DNA of 8,794 nucleotides from Eubacterium sp. Its GTDB lineage: Bacteria > Bacillota > Clostridia > Lachnospirales > CAG-274. Location of the stretch: the NCBI GenBank assembly GCA_020859645.1, contig JAJBVU010000045.1, positions 1-8,794 on the forward strand, in the 5' to 3' direction. Shown in pieces: positions 1-6,880 of the stretch. Made by a program: the position numbers and the translations under genes. Within the stretch, counting starts at the first letter, position 1. Each line of letters starts with the position of its first letter. The notes under the pieces are model-generated. The model did not search any database and was not told where the DNA came from. It saw only the letters and a program-made list of their open reading frames with translations.

Positions 1-92
1 TCAAAGCTTTCTTTTCTTCATTTTATAACAAACAGCCGTTCATTTCAAGAGAAAGTTTCAAATTTCTTAATGTAAAAAAATTGTAAATATAA

Positions 93-1019
93 TTACAGAT
101 TTTTTTGCAGAAAGCTGTCTGCGTTTGCATAGAATATTTTCTGAACAATATCCTCGCCGAAATAGTCAGCCAAATAGTGGAAGAAATAAACAGAACAGCC
201 TACGTTATCAAGCTTTTCTGGAGGATTTTGTATTCCGTCATAGTCACAGCCCAAGCCTAAAATGCTTTCGCCCCCAACCTCTAAAATATGCTCGATCTGC
301 CTGATAACGTCCTTTCCCTTGGGCTTTCCGTCCTCTTTTATAAAGTCTCCGCAAAGGTTAAAGCCTATAATTCCGCCCAAAGAGGCAATTTCCTTTATTT
401 GGTCGTCGGTTAAGTTTCTGGGTACATTGCAGACTGCACGTGAATTTGAGTGGCTTGCTATAATAGGCTTTTCGCTCAGGCGGCAAACATCGTAAAAGCC
501 CTTGTCATTAAGGTGGGAAACATCGGCTAAAATCCCCGCCTTGTTAAGCTCCTTCAAGGCGTCCTTTCCGAAATCTGTTAAGCCCTCGTCACTGCCGGTA
601 ACGGCGCCGAAGCCCAAGTTGTTCTTTCTGTTCCATGTCAGGGTCATCATTGTGACGCCCATTTCTCTGAGCCTGTGGATGTTGTCGAGGTCGCTTTCGA
701 TAGCTTCTCCTCCTTCAACAGCCAATAACCCAGTGCTTACCTTGTTTATTCTGTTATAAATTATATCTGTGTAGCCTTCGCCGAATTTTACGGCGTGTTT
801 TGTTTTCTTAAGCTCATCTTTAAAAAAGTCAATATATTTTACGGTATTCAAAAAGGGGCTGTCAAGTCTTTCGTCTCTGAGCCAAACGGCAAAATACTGC
901 ACAGGGGCATTGTAGTTTGCCAGCCTTTTAAAATCTATATGTAAATTGTTTTCATCCATACTTAAGCCGCTTTCAAAAGCAGTTGTTATTGTGTCACAAT
1001 GAAAATCAATAAATTGCAT
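93..1019 (-). CDS. Peptidase M19 / membrane dipeptidase family protein
   Basis: A 308-aa zinc dipeptidase of the renal (membrane) dipeptidase family, which cleaves dipeptides, including some with a D-residue or dehydro C-terminus. The metal-binding set is visible in family order: His7 and Asp9 in FHCDT, Glu102 in VEGGE (bridging ligand), His169 in DVSHL, and His190 in ASHSN. Substrate-site Arg201 (PRNLT) and Asp259 (GCDYDG) also lie at the family's spacing. There is no signal peptide, so the protein should be cytoplasmic, as in many bacterial homologues despite the 'membrane' name. The ATG start is supported by AAGGAAGG (1027-1034) 7 nt upstream. The gene stands alone: it diverges from the DUF1540 gene and has its own candidate promoter. 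No clear terminator is visible in the 92 nt that follow its stop. Family is near certain; the natural substrate (for example peptidoglycan-derived or nutrient dipeptides) is not shown by the sequence. Confidence 0.93.
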   Translation of the reverse strand: MQFIDFHCDTITTAFESGLSMDENNLHIDFKRLANYNAPVQYFAVWLRDERLDSPFLNTVKYIDFFKDELKKTKHAVKFGEGYTDIIYNRINKVSTGLLAVEGGEAIESDLDNIHRLREMGVTMMTLTWNRKNNLGFGAVTGSDEGLTDFGKDALKELNKAGILADVSHLNDKGFYDVCRLSEKPIIASHSNSRAVCNVPRNLTDDQIKEIASLGGIIGFNLCGDFIKEDGKPKGKDVIRQIEHILEVGGESILGLGCDYDGIQNPPEKLDNVGCSVYFFHYLADYFGEDIVQKIFYANADSFLQKNL

Positions 1020-1035
1020 ATAATAACCTTCCTTA

Positions 1036-1064
1036 TGAATATTTTTTTATTTTTTGATTAAAAT
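1036..1064 (+). promoter_or_regulatory. Candidate promoter of the DUF1540 gene
   Basis: TAAAAT at 1059-1064 matches the sigma-A -10 consensus at 5 of 6 positions. TGAATA at 1036-1041 is a poor -35 at 17-bp spacing. Transcription would start near 1071, at the foot of the hairpin at 1070-1089. An alternative pairing is TTGATT (1054-1059), 17 bp, CATATC (1077-1082), with a weaker -10. A promoter must lie here because the upstream gene is divergent, but which one is unclear. Confidence 0.3.
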
Positions 1065-1089
1065 ACCTCTTGAAGCCATATCGCTTCAA
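1060..1089 (-). promoter_or_regulatory. Candidate promoter of the dipeptidase gene
   Basis: On the minus strand TTGAAG (1084-1089) is followed after 18 bp by TATTTT (1060-1065). Each hexamer matches the sigma-A consensus at 4 of 6 positions. Transcription would begin near 1053, leaving a leader of about 33 nt with the AAGGAAGG ribosome binding site. The -35 lies inside one arm of the inverted repeat at 1070-1089. AT-rich surroundings make chance matches likely. Confidence 0.33.
1070..1089. repeat. Perfect 7-bp inverted repeat between divergent genes
   Basis: TTGAAGC (1070-1076), spacer CATATC, then GCTTCAA (1083-1089). The right arm runs into five T residues and then the GGAGG ribosome binding site of the DUF1540 gene. 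It overlaps the candidate -35 of the dipeptidase gene. It could be an operator for a dimeric regulator acting on both genes, or a 5'-end stem-loop in the DUF1540 mRNA. It resembles a short terminator, but no plus-strand gene lies upstream for it to end. Confidence 0.6.
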
Positions 1090-1095
1090 TTTTTC

Positions 1096-1103
1096 GGAGG
1101 TGA
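1096..1103 (+). promoter_or_regulatory. Strong ribosome binding site of the DUF1540 gene
   Basis: GGAGGTGA is a near-perfect anti-16S match, with GGAGG ending 9 nt before the ATG at 1110. It is the main support, together with the cysteine pattern, for this short reading frame being a real gene. Confidence 0.88.
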
Positions 1104-1109
1104 CTTACT

Positions 1110-1268
1110 ATGGAGATTAACAAAGCAATTAAATGCAGAGTGGATTCTTGCAGATACCACGACCGCAGTCAGTACTGCACACTTACCGACATTACAGTAG
1201 GCAAGGAATGCGACTGTTCAAAGGAAAAGTGCGACACAGAGTGCACAAGCTTTGAGTGTATGGACTGA
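1110..1268 (+). CDS. DUF1540 domain-containing small Cys-rich protein
   Basis: A 52-aa protein, too short for usual ORF cut-offs, with a strong ribosome binding site and a TGA stop. It has eight cysteines, at residues 9, 14, 23, 34, 36, 41, 45 and 50. The early part reads KCRVDSCRYHD, followed by YCTLTDITVG and a Cys-dense tail ending FECMD. This arrangement matches the DUF1540 family, which is common in Firmicutes and has no established biochemical function. The cysteine spacing suggests metal binding (zinc or iron-sulfur) or disulfide bonding, but that is inference. It has no signal peptide or membrane segment. It is the only plus-strand gene here: divergent from the dipeptidase and convergent with tex, so it is probably a single-gene transcript ending at the hairpin at 1324-1347. 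Family assignment is from motif memory, not a search. Confidence 0.87.
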   Translation: MEINKAIKCRVDSCRYHDRSQYCTLTDITVGKECDCSKEKCDTECTSFECMD

Positions 1269-1323
1269 TAAATGCAATTAAAATTGTCTGCATTAAAGCA
1301 TTAATTAACCTTATTAATAATCT

Positions 1324-1347
1324 GAGACCGTCTGTGCAGGCGGTCTC
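1324..1347. terminator. Hairpin terminator between convergent genes
   Basis: A 10-bp stem, GAGACCGTCT (1324-1333) with AGGCGGTCTC (1338-1347), has one G-T wobble and a GTGC tetraloop. It lies between the convergent ends of the DUF1540 gene and tex. On the plus strand it is followed by T-rich DNA (1348-1368) with no clean T-run; on the minus strand only AT-rich DNA follows. It is best read as a shared, two-way terminator, stronger in the plus direction. Confidence 0.75.
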
Positions 1348-1366
1348 TTATCATATTAGTTTATAT

Positions 1367-3514
1367 TTACAGCTTCATTGAAAGGGAAATTCTGCCCCTT
1401 TCCTTGTCAACCGAAAGCACCTTTACGTCAACTATATCTCCTAATTTTACAGCCTCCAAGGGGTGTTTAATATATCTGTCGCAGATTTGGGATATGTGAA
1501 CAAGTCCGTCCTGATGAACCCCTATGTCTACGAAACAGCCGAAATCGATTACGTTTCTGACTGTGCCTTTAAGAACCATTCCCTCGGTCAAATCGTCAAT
1601 TGTCAAAACGTCGCTTTTAAGTACGGGCTTCGGCATATCGTCACGGGGGTCTCTGCCGGGTTTCTCAAGTTCCTTTATAATGTCCTCAAGAGTGGGCACA
1701 CCAATTTCAAGCTGTGCGGCGGCTTTTTTTACGTTTATAAGCTTGTGAATGTTTTTAAGCCTGTTGTGCCTTATGTCGTCCTCCTGTGCTGAAATCATAT
1801 TAAGAAGCTCCTTTGCGGCGGTATATGACTCGGGGTGAACCCCTGTTCCGTCCAAAACCTCGTCTCCGTCGGAAATTCTCAAAAAGCCTGCGCACTGCTC
1901 AAAAGCCTTTGGCCCCAGCTTTTTAACCTTCAAAAGCTCTTTTCTGTTTTTGAACTTGCCCGTTTCCTCTCTGTAAGCCGTTATGTTTTTGGCAATTGAG
2001 GAGTTAATTCCGGCTACATATGACAGAAGAGCCGCCGAAGCGGTGTTAAGGTCAACGCCTACGTTGTTTACACAGCTTTCAACAACGCCGCCCAAAGCGG
2101 AGTCTAAGTGTTTTTTATCCATATCGTGCTGATACTGCCCGACGCCAATGCTCTTGGGGTCGATTTTAACAAGCTCCGCAAGAGGGTCTTGCAGACGTCT
2201 GGCAAGTGATACTGCCGAACGAAGGGCAACATCAAGATCGGGAAATTCCTCAGCCCCCAGCTTAGAAGCAGAGTAGACCGAAGCACCGGCTTCATTCACT
2301 ATAGCGTAAAACAAGTCATCTCTGCCTGTTTCCTTAATTATGTCTGCGGCAAATGCTTCTGTTTCTCTTGAAGCAGTGCCGTTTCCTATGGCAATAATGT
2401 CAACGTTGTATTTCTTTATTTTGTCTTTAACTATCTTTCTTGAAGCTTCGATTTTGCTTTCGGAATGGGGCTTTGTGCAGTAAATGACACCTGTTGAAAG
2501 AACCTTTCCCGTTCCGTCAACAACGGCGGTTTTACAGCCTGTTCTGTAGCCGGGGTCAAGGGCAAAAACAACCTTGTCTTTAATAGGCGGCTGTAAAAGA
2601 AGCTGTCTCAGGTTTTCTTCAAAAACCTTAACTGCTCCGTTTTCGGCTTTCTCGCTTAAAATATTTCTTATTTCACGCTCAATTGAGGGCTGAATAAGCC
2701 GTTTATAGCTGTCGGCGGCGCAGGCTTTCAAAAAGTCCTCTGTGAAGGAGTTTTTGCCCACCATAAGCCCCTGTTCCAAAAATTTTAAAATGTCATCTGT
2801 GGGGGCTTCAATGCTTACCTTTAAAAAGCCCTCCTTTTCACCTCTGTTGAGAGCCAGAATTCTGTGACCTGCCGCTTTCGAACAGGGCTCCTTAAAGTCA
2901 TAATACATTTCATAAACGCTTTTTTCATCGGGCTTTGAAGCTATTGAAGCCAAAACTCCCTTATCCTCTGTCAGCTTTCTGATGTAGGCTCTGTATTCGG
3001 CATTGTCCGATATGTTTTCGGCAATAATATCCCCTGCTCCGGCAAGAGCCTCCTCGGCGGAGTTTACTCCCTTTTCCTCATCGATATATTTAGCCGCTTC
3101 CTTTTCCAAAGGCTCTTTGGCTGTCTGCATAAGTATGTAAAGGCTCAGGGGTTCAAGTCCCTTTTCCTTGGCTATGCTTGCTCTGGTTCTTCTCTTGGGT
3201 CTGAAGGGGCGGTAAATATCATCTATTTCGGTTACAGTAGCCGCATTTAAAAGAGCCGTTTCGATTTCTTCAGTCAAAACACCCTGTTCGCTTAAAAGAT
3301 TTTTTATGCTTTCACGCTTTTCCTCTAAATTGCGGAGAGAAACAAGCCTTTCAGACAGTTCTCTTATAATGGTATCATCAAGAGAGCCTGTCATTTCCTT
3401 TCTGTATCGTGCTATAAAGGGGACAGTGTTCCCCTCGTCAAGAAGCTTAACCGTATTTTCAGCTTGTGTTTTGCCTATGGAAAATTCCTCACAAAGCTTA
3501 TTAATAATATCCAA
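1367..3514 (-). CDS. tex: Tex-family RNA-binding transcription accessory protein
   Basis: A 715-aa, full-length Tex/YdcI/YhgF-family protein, a conserved cytoplasmic nucleic-acid-binding factor linked to transcription (first described for toxin gene expression in Bordetella). Domains in order: helical Tex N-terminal region with LLDEGNTVPFIARYRKE (25-40) and the DDIYRPFRPKRRTRA element (98-112); YqgF/RNase H-like domain beginning VVFALDPGYRTGCKTAVV (315-332); helix-hairpin-helix region (about 480-550), including NVGVDLNTAS and VKKLGPKAFEQCAGFLRI; and a C-terminal S1 RNA-binding domain (about 643-715) with DFGCFVDIGVHQDGLVHIS. The start is TTG. It gives the canonical family N-terminus MDIINKL and is placed 10 nt after AAAGGA. 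The upstream phosphodiesterase stop is only 1 nt away, so the ribosome binding site lies inside that gene and translation is probably coupled. It is the last gene of the amidase operon. Confidence 0.96.
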   Translation of the reverse strand: MDIINKLCEEFSIGKTQAENTVKLLDEGNTVPFIARYRKEMTGSLDDTIIRELSERLVSLRNLEEKRESIKNLLSEQGVLTEEIETALLNAATVTEIDDIYRPFRPKRRTRASIAKEKGLEPLSLYILMQTAKEPLEKEAAKYIDEEKGVNSAEEALAGAGDIIAENISDNAEYRAYIRKLTEDKGVLASIASKPDEKSVYEMYYDFKEPCSKAAGHRILALNRGEKEGFLKVSIEAPTDDILKFLEQGLMVGKNSFTEDFLKACAADSYKRLIQPSIEREIRNILSEKAENGAVKVFEENLRQLLLQPPIKDKVVFALDPGYRTGCKTAVVDGTGKVLSTGVIYCTKPHSESKIEASRKIVKDKIKKYNVDIIAIGNGTASRETEAFAADIIKETGRDDLFYAIVNEAGASVYSASKLGAEEFPDLDVALRSAVSLARRLQDPLAELVKIDPKSIGVGQYQHDMDKKHLDSALGGVVESCVNNVGVDLNTASAALLSYVAGINSSIAKNITAYREETGKFKNRKELLKVKKLGPKAFEQCAGFLRISDGDEVLDGTGVHPESYTAAKELLNMISAQEDDIRHNRLKNIHKLINVKKAAAQLEIGVPTLEDIIKELEKPGRDPRDDMPKPVLKSDVLTIDDLTEGMVLKGTVRNVIDFGCFVDIGVHQDGLVHISQICDRYIKHPLEAVKLGDIVDVKVLSVDKERGRISLSMKL

Positions 3515-3515
3515 T

Positions 3516-4031
3516 TTATGTCAATCCTTTCATCATTGTCTTATAGCCGTCGCCGTCTATGCCTAAAATTTCCGCTGAAATTTTGTCCTTTGTTATGTCA
3601 AGAAGCCCGAAGGTTTTCGTAAGACCGTCTCTTGGCATAGAGAGACTGCCGGGGTTGAAAATATCAACGCCGCCGAAGCTGTCAATATCACCTATGTGGG
3701 TGTGTCCGTAAAGTGCGCAGACGCAGTTGTGTTCCTTTGCTGAGTAAACAAGTCTCAGCCTGTCATAGCGGACGTCCTCTCTGTGACCATGGCAGATGTA
3801 AATTCTTCTGCCTTCAATATTCGCCACGGTAAAGGTTCTTCCTTCCGTATAGTCGCAGTTGCCCTTTACAGCCCAAAACCTAAGCTTGTTAAAACGTCTG
3901 TGAAGCTCATAAGCGTCATCTATGCAGTCGCCCAAATGAATAAAGCCGTCGATTTTATTTTCAAAGTCCTTAAGAACCCTGTCTGCATATTTTATTATTC
4001 TGTGAGTATCTGACATAACAAGAATTTTCAT
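3516..4031 (-). CDS. YfcE/MJ0936-family metallophosphoesterase
   Basis: A 171-aa calcineurin-like phosphoesterase of the small YfcE/MJ0936 (B. subtilis YsnB-like) family. Known members hydrolyse phosphodiester model substrates with a two-metal centre; the natural substrate is uncertain. Visible metal-site motifs are Asp8-x-His10 (SDTH), Asp35 (HLGD), Asn58 (KGNCD), His81 in CHGH, and His110-x-His112 (GHTH). NPGSLSMPR (126-134) is also typical of the family. It has no signal peptide, so it should be cytoplasmic. The ATG start has GAGGAA (4041-4046) 9 nt upstream, inside the end of rdgB, whose stop is 3 nt away. Pairing directly behind rdgB is a recurrent arrangement in Firmicutes (ysnA-ysnB in Bacillus subtilis). 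I therefore leave the symbol blank, as yfcE is used for a looser group. Confidence 0.93.
   Translation of the reverse strand: MKILVMSDTHRIIKYADRVLKDFENKIDGFIHLGDCIDDAYELHRRFNKLRFWAVKGNCDYTEGRTFTVANIEGRRIYICHGHREDVRYDRLRLVYSAKEHNCVCALYGHTHIGDIDSFGGVDIFNPGSLSMPRDGLTKTFGLLDITKDKISAEILGIDGDGYKTMMKGLT
3525..3530 (-). promoter_or_regulatory. Ribosome binding site for the TTG start of tex
   Basis: AAAGGA on the minus strand lies within the last codons of the phosphodiesterase gene and 10 nt before the TTG at 3514-3512. It supports the TTG as the true tex start; no ATG near this position gives the family N-terminus. Confidence 0.65.
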
Positions 4032-4034
4032 ATT

Positions 4035-4649
4035 TTAAACTTCCTCTTTGAATTTGTCAAGAAGCTGCTTTCTCATAGCCCTGAGAGCCTTTCCCCTGTG
4101 GCTTATGGCATTTTTCTCATCGGCAGTAAGCTCTGCCGACGTACAGCCGTACTGCGGCAGGAAGAATATTGGGTCATAGCCGAAGCCCCCTTTTCCGCAG
4201 ATTTCATAGCCGATTTGACCTTCCATAGTCTCTTTTGCCTGTAAAATCACAGGCTCTTTTCCCTCAACAGGAATTGCGGCGGTTATACAGCACACAAACC
4301 TTGCACTTCTCTTTTCATCGGGAACGTCCTTAAGCCTTTTCAAAATCTCTGTGTTCTTAATATCATATGACGTATCATGCCCCATAAACCTTGCGGAATG
4401 AACCCCCAGTTCACCGGGCATACAGTCGATTTCAAGCCCCGAATCATCAGCCAAAACAGGCATATTAGTCTTTTTCATAACATAAAGAGCCTTAAGCTTA
4501 GAATTTTCTTCAAAGGTTTCGCCTGTTTCCTCGGCTTCGCCGAAAATGCCTGCTTCCTTTTGAGAAACAATTTCAAAGCTGTCTCCCAAAACCGCCTTTA
4601 TTTCTCTTAGCTTTCCTTCATTTTTTGTAGCAAATATAAATTTTTTCAT
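4035..4649 (-). CDS. rdgB: XTP/dITP diphosphatase (non-canonical purine NTP pyrophosphatase)
   Basis: A 204-aa Ham1/RdgB-family enzyme that hydrolyses XTP, dITP and ITP to the monophosphate and pyrophosphate, keeping deaminated purines out of DNA and RNA. Family features: N-terminal ATKNEGKLREI (Thr8, Asn10, Lys13), Glu47 in ETFEENSKLKA, ADDSGLEID (67-75; Asp69 fits the catalytic acid), GGFGYDPIF (154-162) and KNAISHRGKAL (179-189; SHR contacts the base). Length is normal. The ATG start is preceded by AGGAG (4657-4661) at 7-nt spacing, and the gene begins 14 nt after the amidase stop. It is second in the operon, followed almost without gap by the phosphodiesterase gene. The same enzyme is called RdgB, YggV, HAM1 or YsnA in other organisms. 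Confidence 0.96.
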   Translation of the reverse strand: MKKFIFATKNEGKLREIKAVLGDSFEIVSQKEAGIFGEAEETGETFEENSKLKALYVMKKTNMPVLADDSGLEIDCMPGELGVHSARFMGHDTSYDIKNTEILKRLKDVPDEKRSARFVCCITAAIPVEGKEPVILQAKETMEGQIGYEICGKGGFGYDPIFFLPQYGCTSAELTADEKNAISHRGKALRAMRKQLLDKFKEEV

Positions 4650-4663
4650 TGCATTACTCCTAA

Positions 4664-6781
4664 TTATAACATAGCCTTAAGTGCATCGAAAATTGCCTGA
4701 GCCGCTGTTTGGCGGTAGCTGTCCGTTGCCAGCTTCTGAGCTTCTTCAAGGTTGGTAACAAAGCCTACCTCAATGAGAACAGAGGGGTTATCCGCTTCTC
4801 TCAAAACGTGAAGGTTAGATGTTTTGACACCTCTGCCGTTCGCTCCCAAATATTCCACTAAGTTATTATAAATTGCCGCAGCTAAAGCTGAGCTTGAAAG
4901 ACCGTTTTCGTCTGTGTTGTCATACTGCCAGTAAACCTCAACGCCGTTTGCACTTGTGTTGTTTGTTCCTGCTGAGTTTATATGGACGGAAACAAAGGGA
5001 CAGTCAATCATATTTCCGAAGTCAGAACGCTCCTGCAACGTGGGGTAGCTGTCGTCAAGCCTTGTATAATATGCCTTAATTCCGCCGTAGGTGTCTAAAA
5101 GGTCTTTCAGCTTAAGGACTATGTCAAGGTTTACGTCCTTTTCAACAACTCCGTTCCATGATGTTCCCACGTCTGTTCCGCCATGCCCTGCGTCTATAAC
5201 AACCACCTTGTCATATTTATCGTGAACATTCACACAGCTTATATAAACATTGTCGCTGTCCTCGGTTATTATAAAGGCAGACACAAGCTTTTCGTCGAAC
5301 GTAAGAACTGTGTTTCCGCCCTCAAGGGCAATAGTCATACTGTTAAGTCTTTCGGAGCTGTCGAAGTAAATTTCGCCTACGCCGTAGTCAGATGAGAAGT
5401 TACCCGGAAGAGTAATTGTATATTTCAAATTAAGGTAGTCGTCCTCCTCCGTTATTGCACTTAAGCTGAAGCCTGTTCCCTTTTTAAGGGTTATGGTGTC
5501 GCTGGCTTCGTCCGTTGACAGGTTTTTATGGGTTGACTCATAAATCGTTATGGCAACGGAAGATGTTGTGTAGTCTGTTTTGTATGATGCGCTTTCCTTA
5601 AGTGTAAATGTAATTACAGCATCGTCACCAACCTGTGCAATATCCGTAAGATCTATAAGGAGACAGTTTCTGTTAAGGGTCTGAGCCGCTGCAGAAAGCT
5701 CCGTATCCTCAAATGTAAATGTCAGCGTTAAATCTTCCTCTTTAACAACAGGCTTGGGAAGGTCATAGCCCTTAACTGTGAAAACGTCCTCCGCTACGTC
5801 CGTAACAAGCTTATAGTCGTTAATTTCGGGCTGAGGATAGTATATGTAAACAGATTTTCTGTCAGCAGTCATTTTAACACTGAAATCTGTGTCTGTTACG
5901 TCCATAGCTATTCGTGTAATATTATAGCTGCCTTCTGTTCGTTCCCCTACTCTTACTTCGCCTATGCCCCCGACGTTTGCGTCTGCCTTAACTCTGCCTA
6001 AGGCTGATGTTGCAGCGTAAATGTCGAGATAATATCTTCCGTCGGAGACTGTTCCCTCTTCGAATTTGCTCAATTCGTCATCGGCTTCAATCTTTAAATA
6101 TGTGCCGTCAGAACCCTTTAAAATATTAGTTATCTGAGCGTCATAATGGTTTGCGTCGGAAAGTTCATAGAGATTTTTAGGCAGACCGTCGCTGTCTGTT
6201 GAAAGGGTTATTTGAGTATATTCCTCAGTGTCGGCGCTTGCGTCCGTTTCATCTTCGGGAGACGGTGAGTAAGACGTACCGCCGGTTGTTCCCTCGGAGT
6301 TTATAATAATGGTTCTTGTGGAGTTATCCCACTGAACGTCATAGCCCAGTGTTTCCGAAACAAAACGAACGGGAATCATAGTTTTTGAGTTTATAAGCTT
6401 AGGGGGTATTTCCATAGTCTGCTCTTTATTGTTATAATATGCCGTAGTTGAGTTAATTTTAAGCACCAAAAGATTGCTGTCACGTGAAACATAAACCTCT
6501 TCTCTGTCGGCATTCCATGAAACAACCGCCCCTGTTTTTTCAAAAACCTCTCTTGCAGGCACAAGGCTGTAGCTGTTTAAAATTATAGGGGGCATTGAAA
6601 GATTGTTTAAATCCTCGCCGTTAACCTTTAAAAATACCTCTTCGGCGTTATATTTGTGATTTGCGCCGTCATAGTTAAGGGTGTATGTGACATATCTGTT
6701 TGCGCCGAAGCTCTCACAGGCTAAACCCAAAACAAGAACAGCTGTCAAAAATAAACTTATTGTTCTTTTAAAAATCTTCAT
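4664..6781 (-). CDS. Secreted N-acetylmuramoyl-L-alanine amidase (Amidase_3) with CuAO-N-like and AMIN-like domains
   Basis: A 705-aa exported peptidoglycan hydrolase that should cut the MurNAc-L-Ala bond. Residues 1-26 form a signal peptide (basic KIFKR, hydrophobic core, likely cleavage after SFG). Residues about 46-162 resemble the copper amine oxidase N-terminal-like fold found in many clostridial wall proteins (VPAREVFEKTG; IPVRFVSETLGYDVQWD). A Ser/Thr/Glu-rich linker covers 163-190. Residues about 214-316 are AMIN-like (wall targeting), and 317-520 are beta-rich and unassigned. The zinc amidase domain (525-705) has His533 (DAGHGG), Glu547 (VVEKD), His600 (SVHIN) and catalytic Glu671 (LIEVGF). 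The first possible start is TTG at 6787, but AGGAG at 6791-6795 is only 3 nt from it and 9 nt from the ATG at 6781, so the ATG is chosen. It is first in the operon with rdgB, behind its own promoter and a WalR-like box. Confidence 0.94.
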   Translation of the reverse strand: MKIFKRTISLFLTAVLVLGLACESFGANRYVTYTLNYDGANHKYNAEEVFLKVNGEDLNNLSMPPIILNSYSLVPAREVFEKTGAVVSWNADREEVYVSRDSNLLVLKINSTTAYYNNKEQTMEIPPKLINSKTMIPVRFVSETLGYDVQWDNSTRTIIINSEGTTGGTSYSPSPEDETDASADTEEYTQITLSTDSDGLPKNLYELSDANHYDAQITNILKGSDGTYLKIEADDELSKFEEGTVSDGRYYLDIYAATSALGRVKADANVGGIGEVRVGERTEGSYNITRIAMDVTDTDFSVKMTADRKSVYIYYPQPEINDYKLVTDVAEDVFTVKGYDLPKPVVKEEDLTLTFTFEDTELSAAAQTLNRNCLLIDLTDIAQVGDDAVITFTLKESASYKTDYTTSSVAITIYESTHKNLSTDEASDTITLKKGTGFSLSAITEEDDYLNLKYTITLPGNFSSDYGVGEIYFDSSERLNSMTIALEGGNTVLTFDEKLVSAFIITEDSDNVYISCVNVHDKYDKVVVIDAGHGGTDVGTSWNGVVEKDVNLDIVLKLKDLLDTYGGIKAYYTRLDDSYPTLQERSDFGNMIDCPFVSVHINSAGTNNTSANGVEVYWQYDNTDENGLSSSALAAAIYNNLVEYLGANGRGVKTSNLHVLREADNPSVLIEVGFVTNLEEAQKLATDSYRQTAAQAIFDALKAML

Positions 6782-6790
6782 AACCAAATT

Positions 6791-6795
6791 CTCCT
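6791..6795 (-). promoter_or_regulatory. Ribosome binding site deciding the amidase start
   Basis: AGGAG on the minus strand is 9 nt before the ATG at 6781-6779 but only 3 nt before the in-frame TTG at 6787-6785. This spacing favours the ATG, which shortens the open frame by two codons. Confidence 0.85.
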
Positions 6796-6825
6796 AATAT
6801 CTTCATTTCAAAACACTTAGATTTA

Positions 6826-6834
6826 ATTCTAGCA
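6826..6834 (-). promoter_or_regulatory. Extended -10 promoter of the amidase operon
   Basis: On the minus strand TGC-TAGAAT gives an extended -10 (TGn) with a 5-of-6 sigma-A hexamer at 6826-6831. The -35 position at 17-bp spacing (AAGACT, 6849-6854) matches only the GAC core, which an extended -10 can tolerate. Start would be near 6819, leaving a leader of about 38 nt. It lies after the upstream terminator, so the amidase operon is probably transcribed independently of recN and the lipoprotein gene. Confidence 0.6.
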
Positions 6835-6880
6835 AAAATAAATTCATAAGTCTTTAAAATTCACAACATTTAATAAAACT

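Noticed and set aside
22..48. Minus-strand TTGAAA and TATAAA as a promoter for a gene beyond the low-coordinate edge.
   Set aside because: The spacing is only 15 bp, the region is AT-rich, and no gene start is visible inside the window to support it.
1271..1294. Inverted repeat AATGCA...TGCATT just after the DUF1540 stop, as a terminator.
   Set aside because: The stem is short and AT-rich with internal mismatches and no T-tract; the hairpin at 1324-1347 is far better.
1463..1792. Plus-strand open frame of 109 codons opposite tex, and several other antisense frames over tex, recN, the amidase and the dipeptidase.
   Set aside because: They lie wholly inside strongly recognised genes on the other strand, show no family motifs of their own, and are explained by the codon bias of the real genes.
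6716..6781. Possible lipobox in the amidase signal peptide (LGLAC, Cys22).
   Set aside because: Gly occupies the -3 position where Leu, Val or Ile is expected, and a plausible signal peptidase I site follows at SFG-A; a secreted, non-lipidated protein is more likely.
6779..6787. In-frame TTG at 6787 as the amidase start.
   Set aside because: The AGGAG is only 3 nt away, too close for initiation, while the ATG at 6781 has a 9-nt spacing and begins a standard signal peptide.
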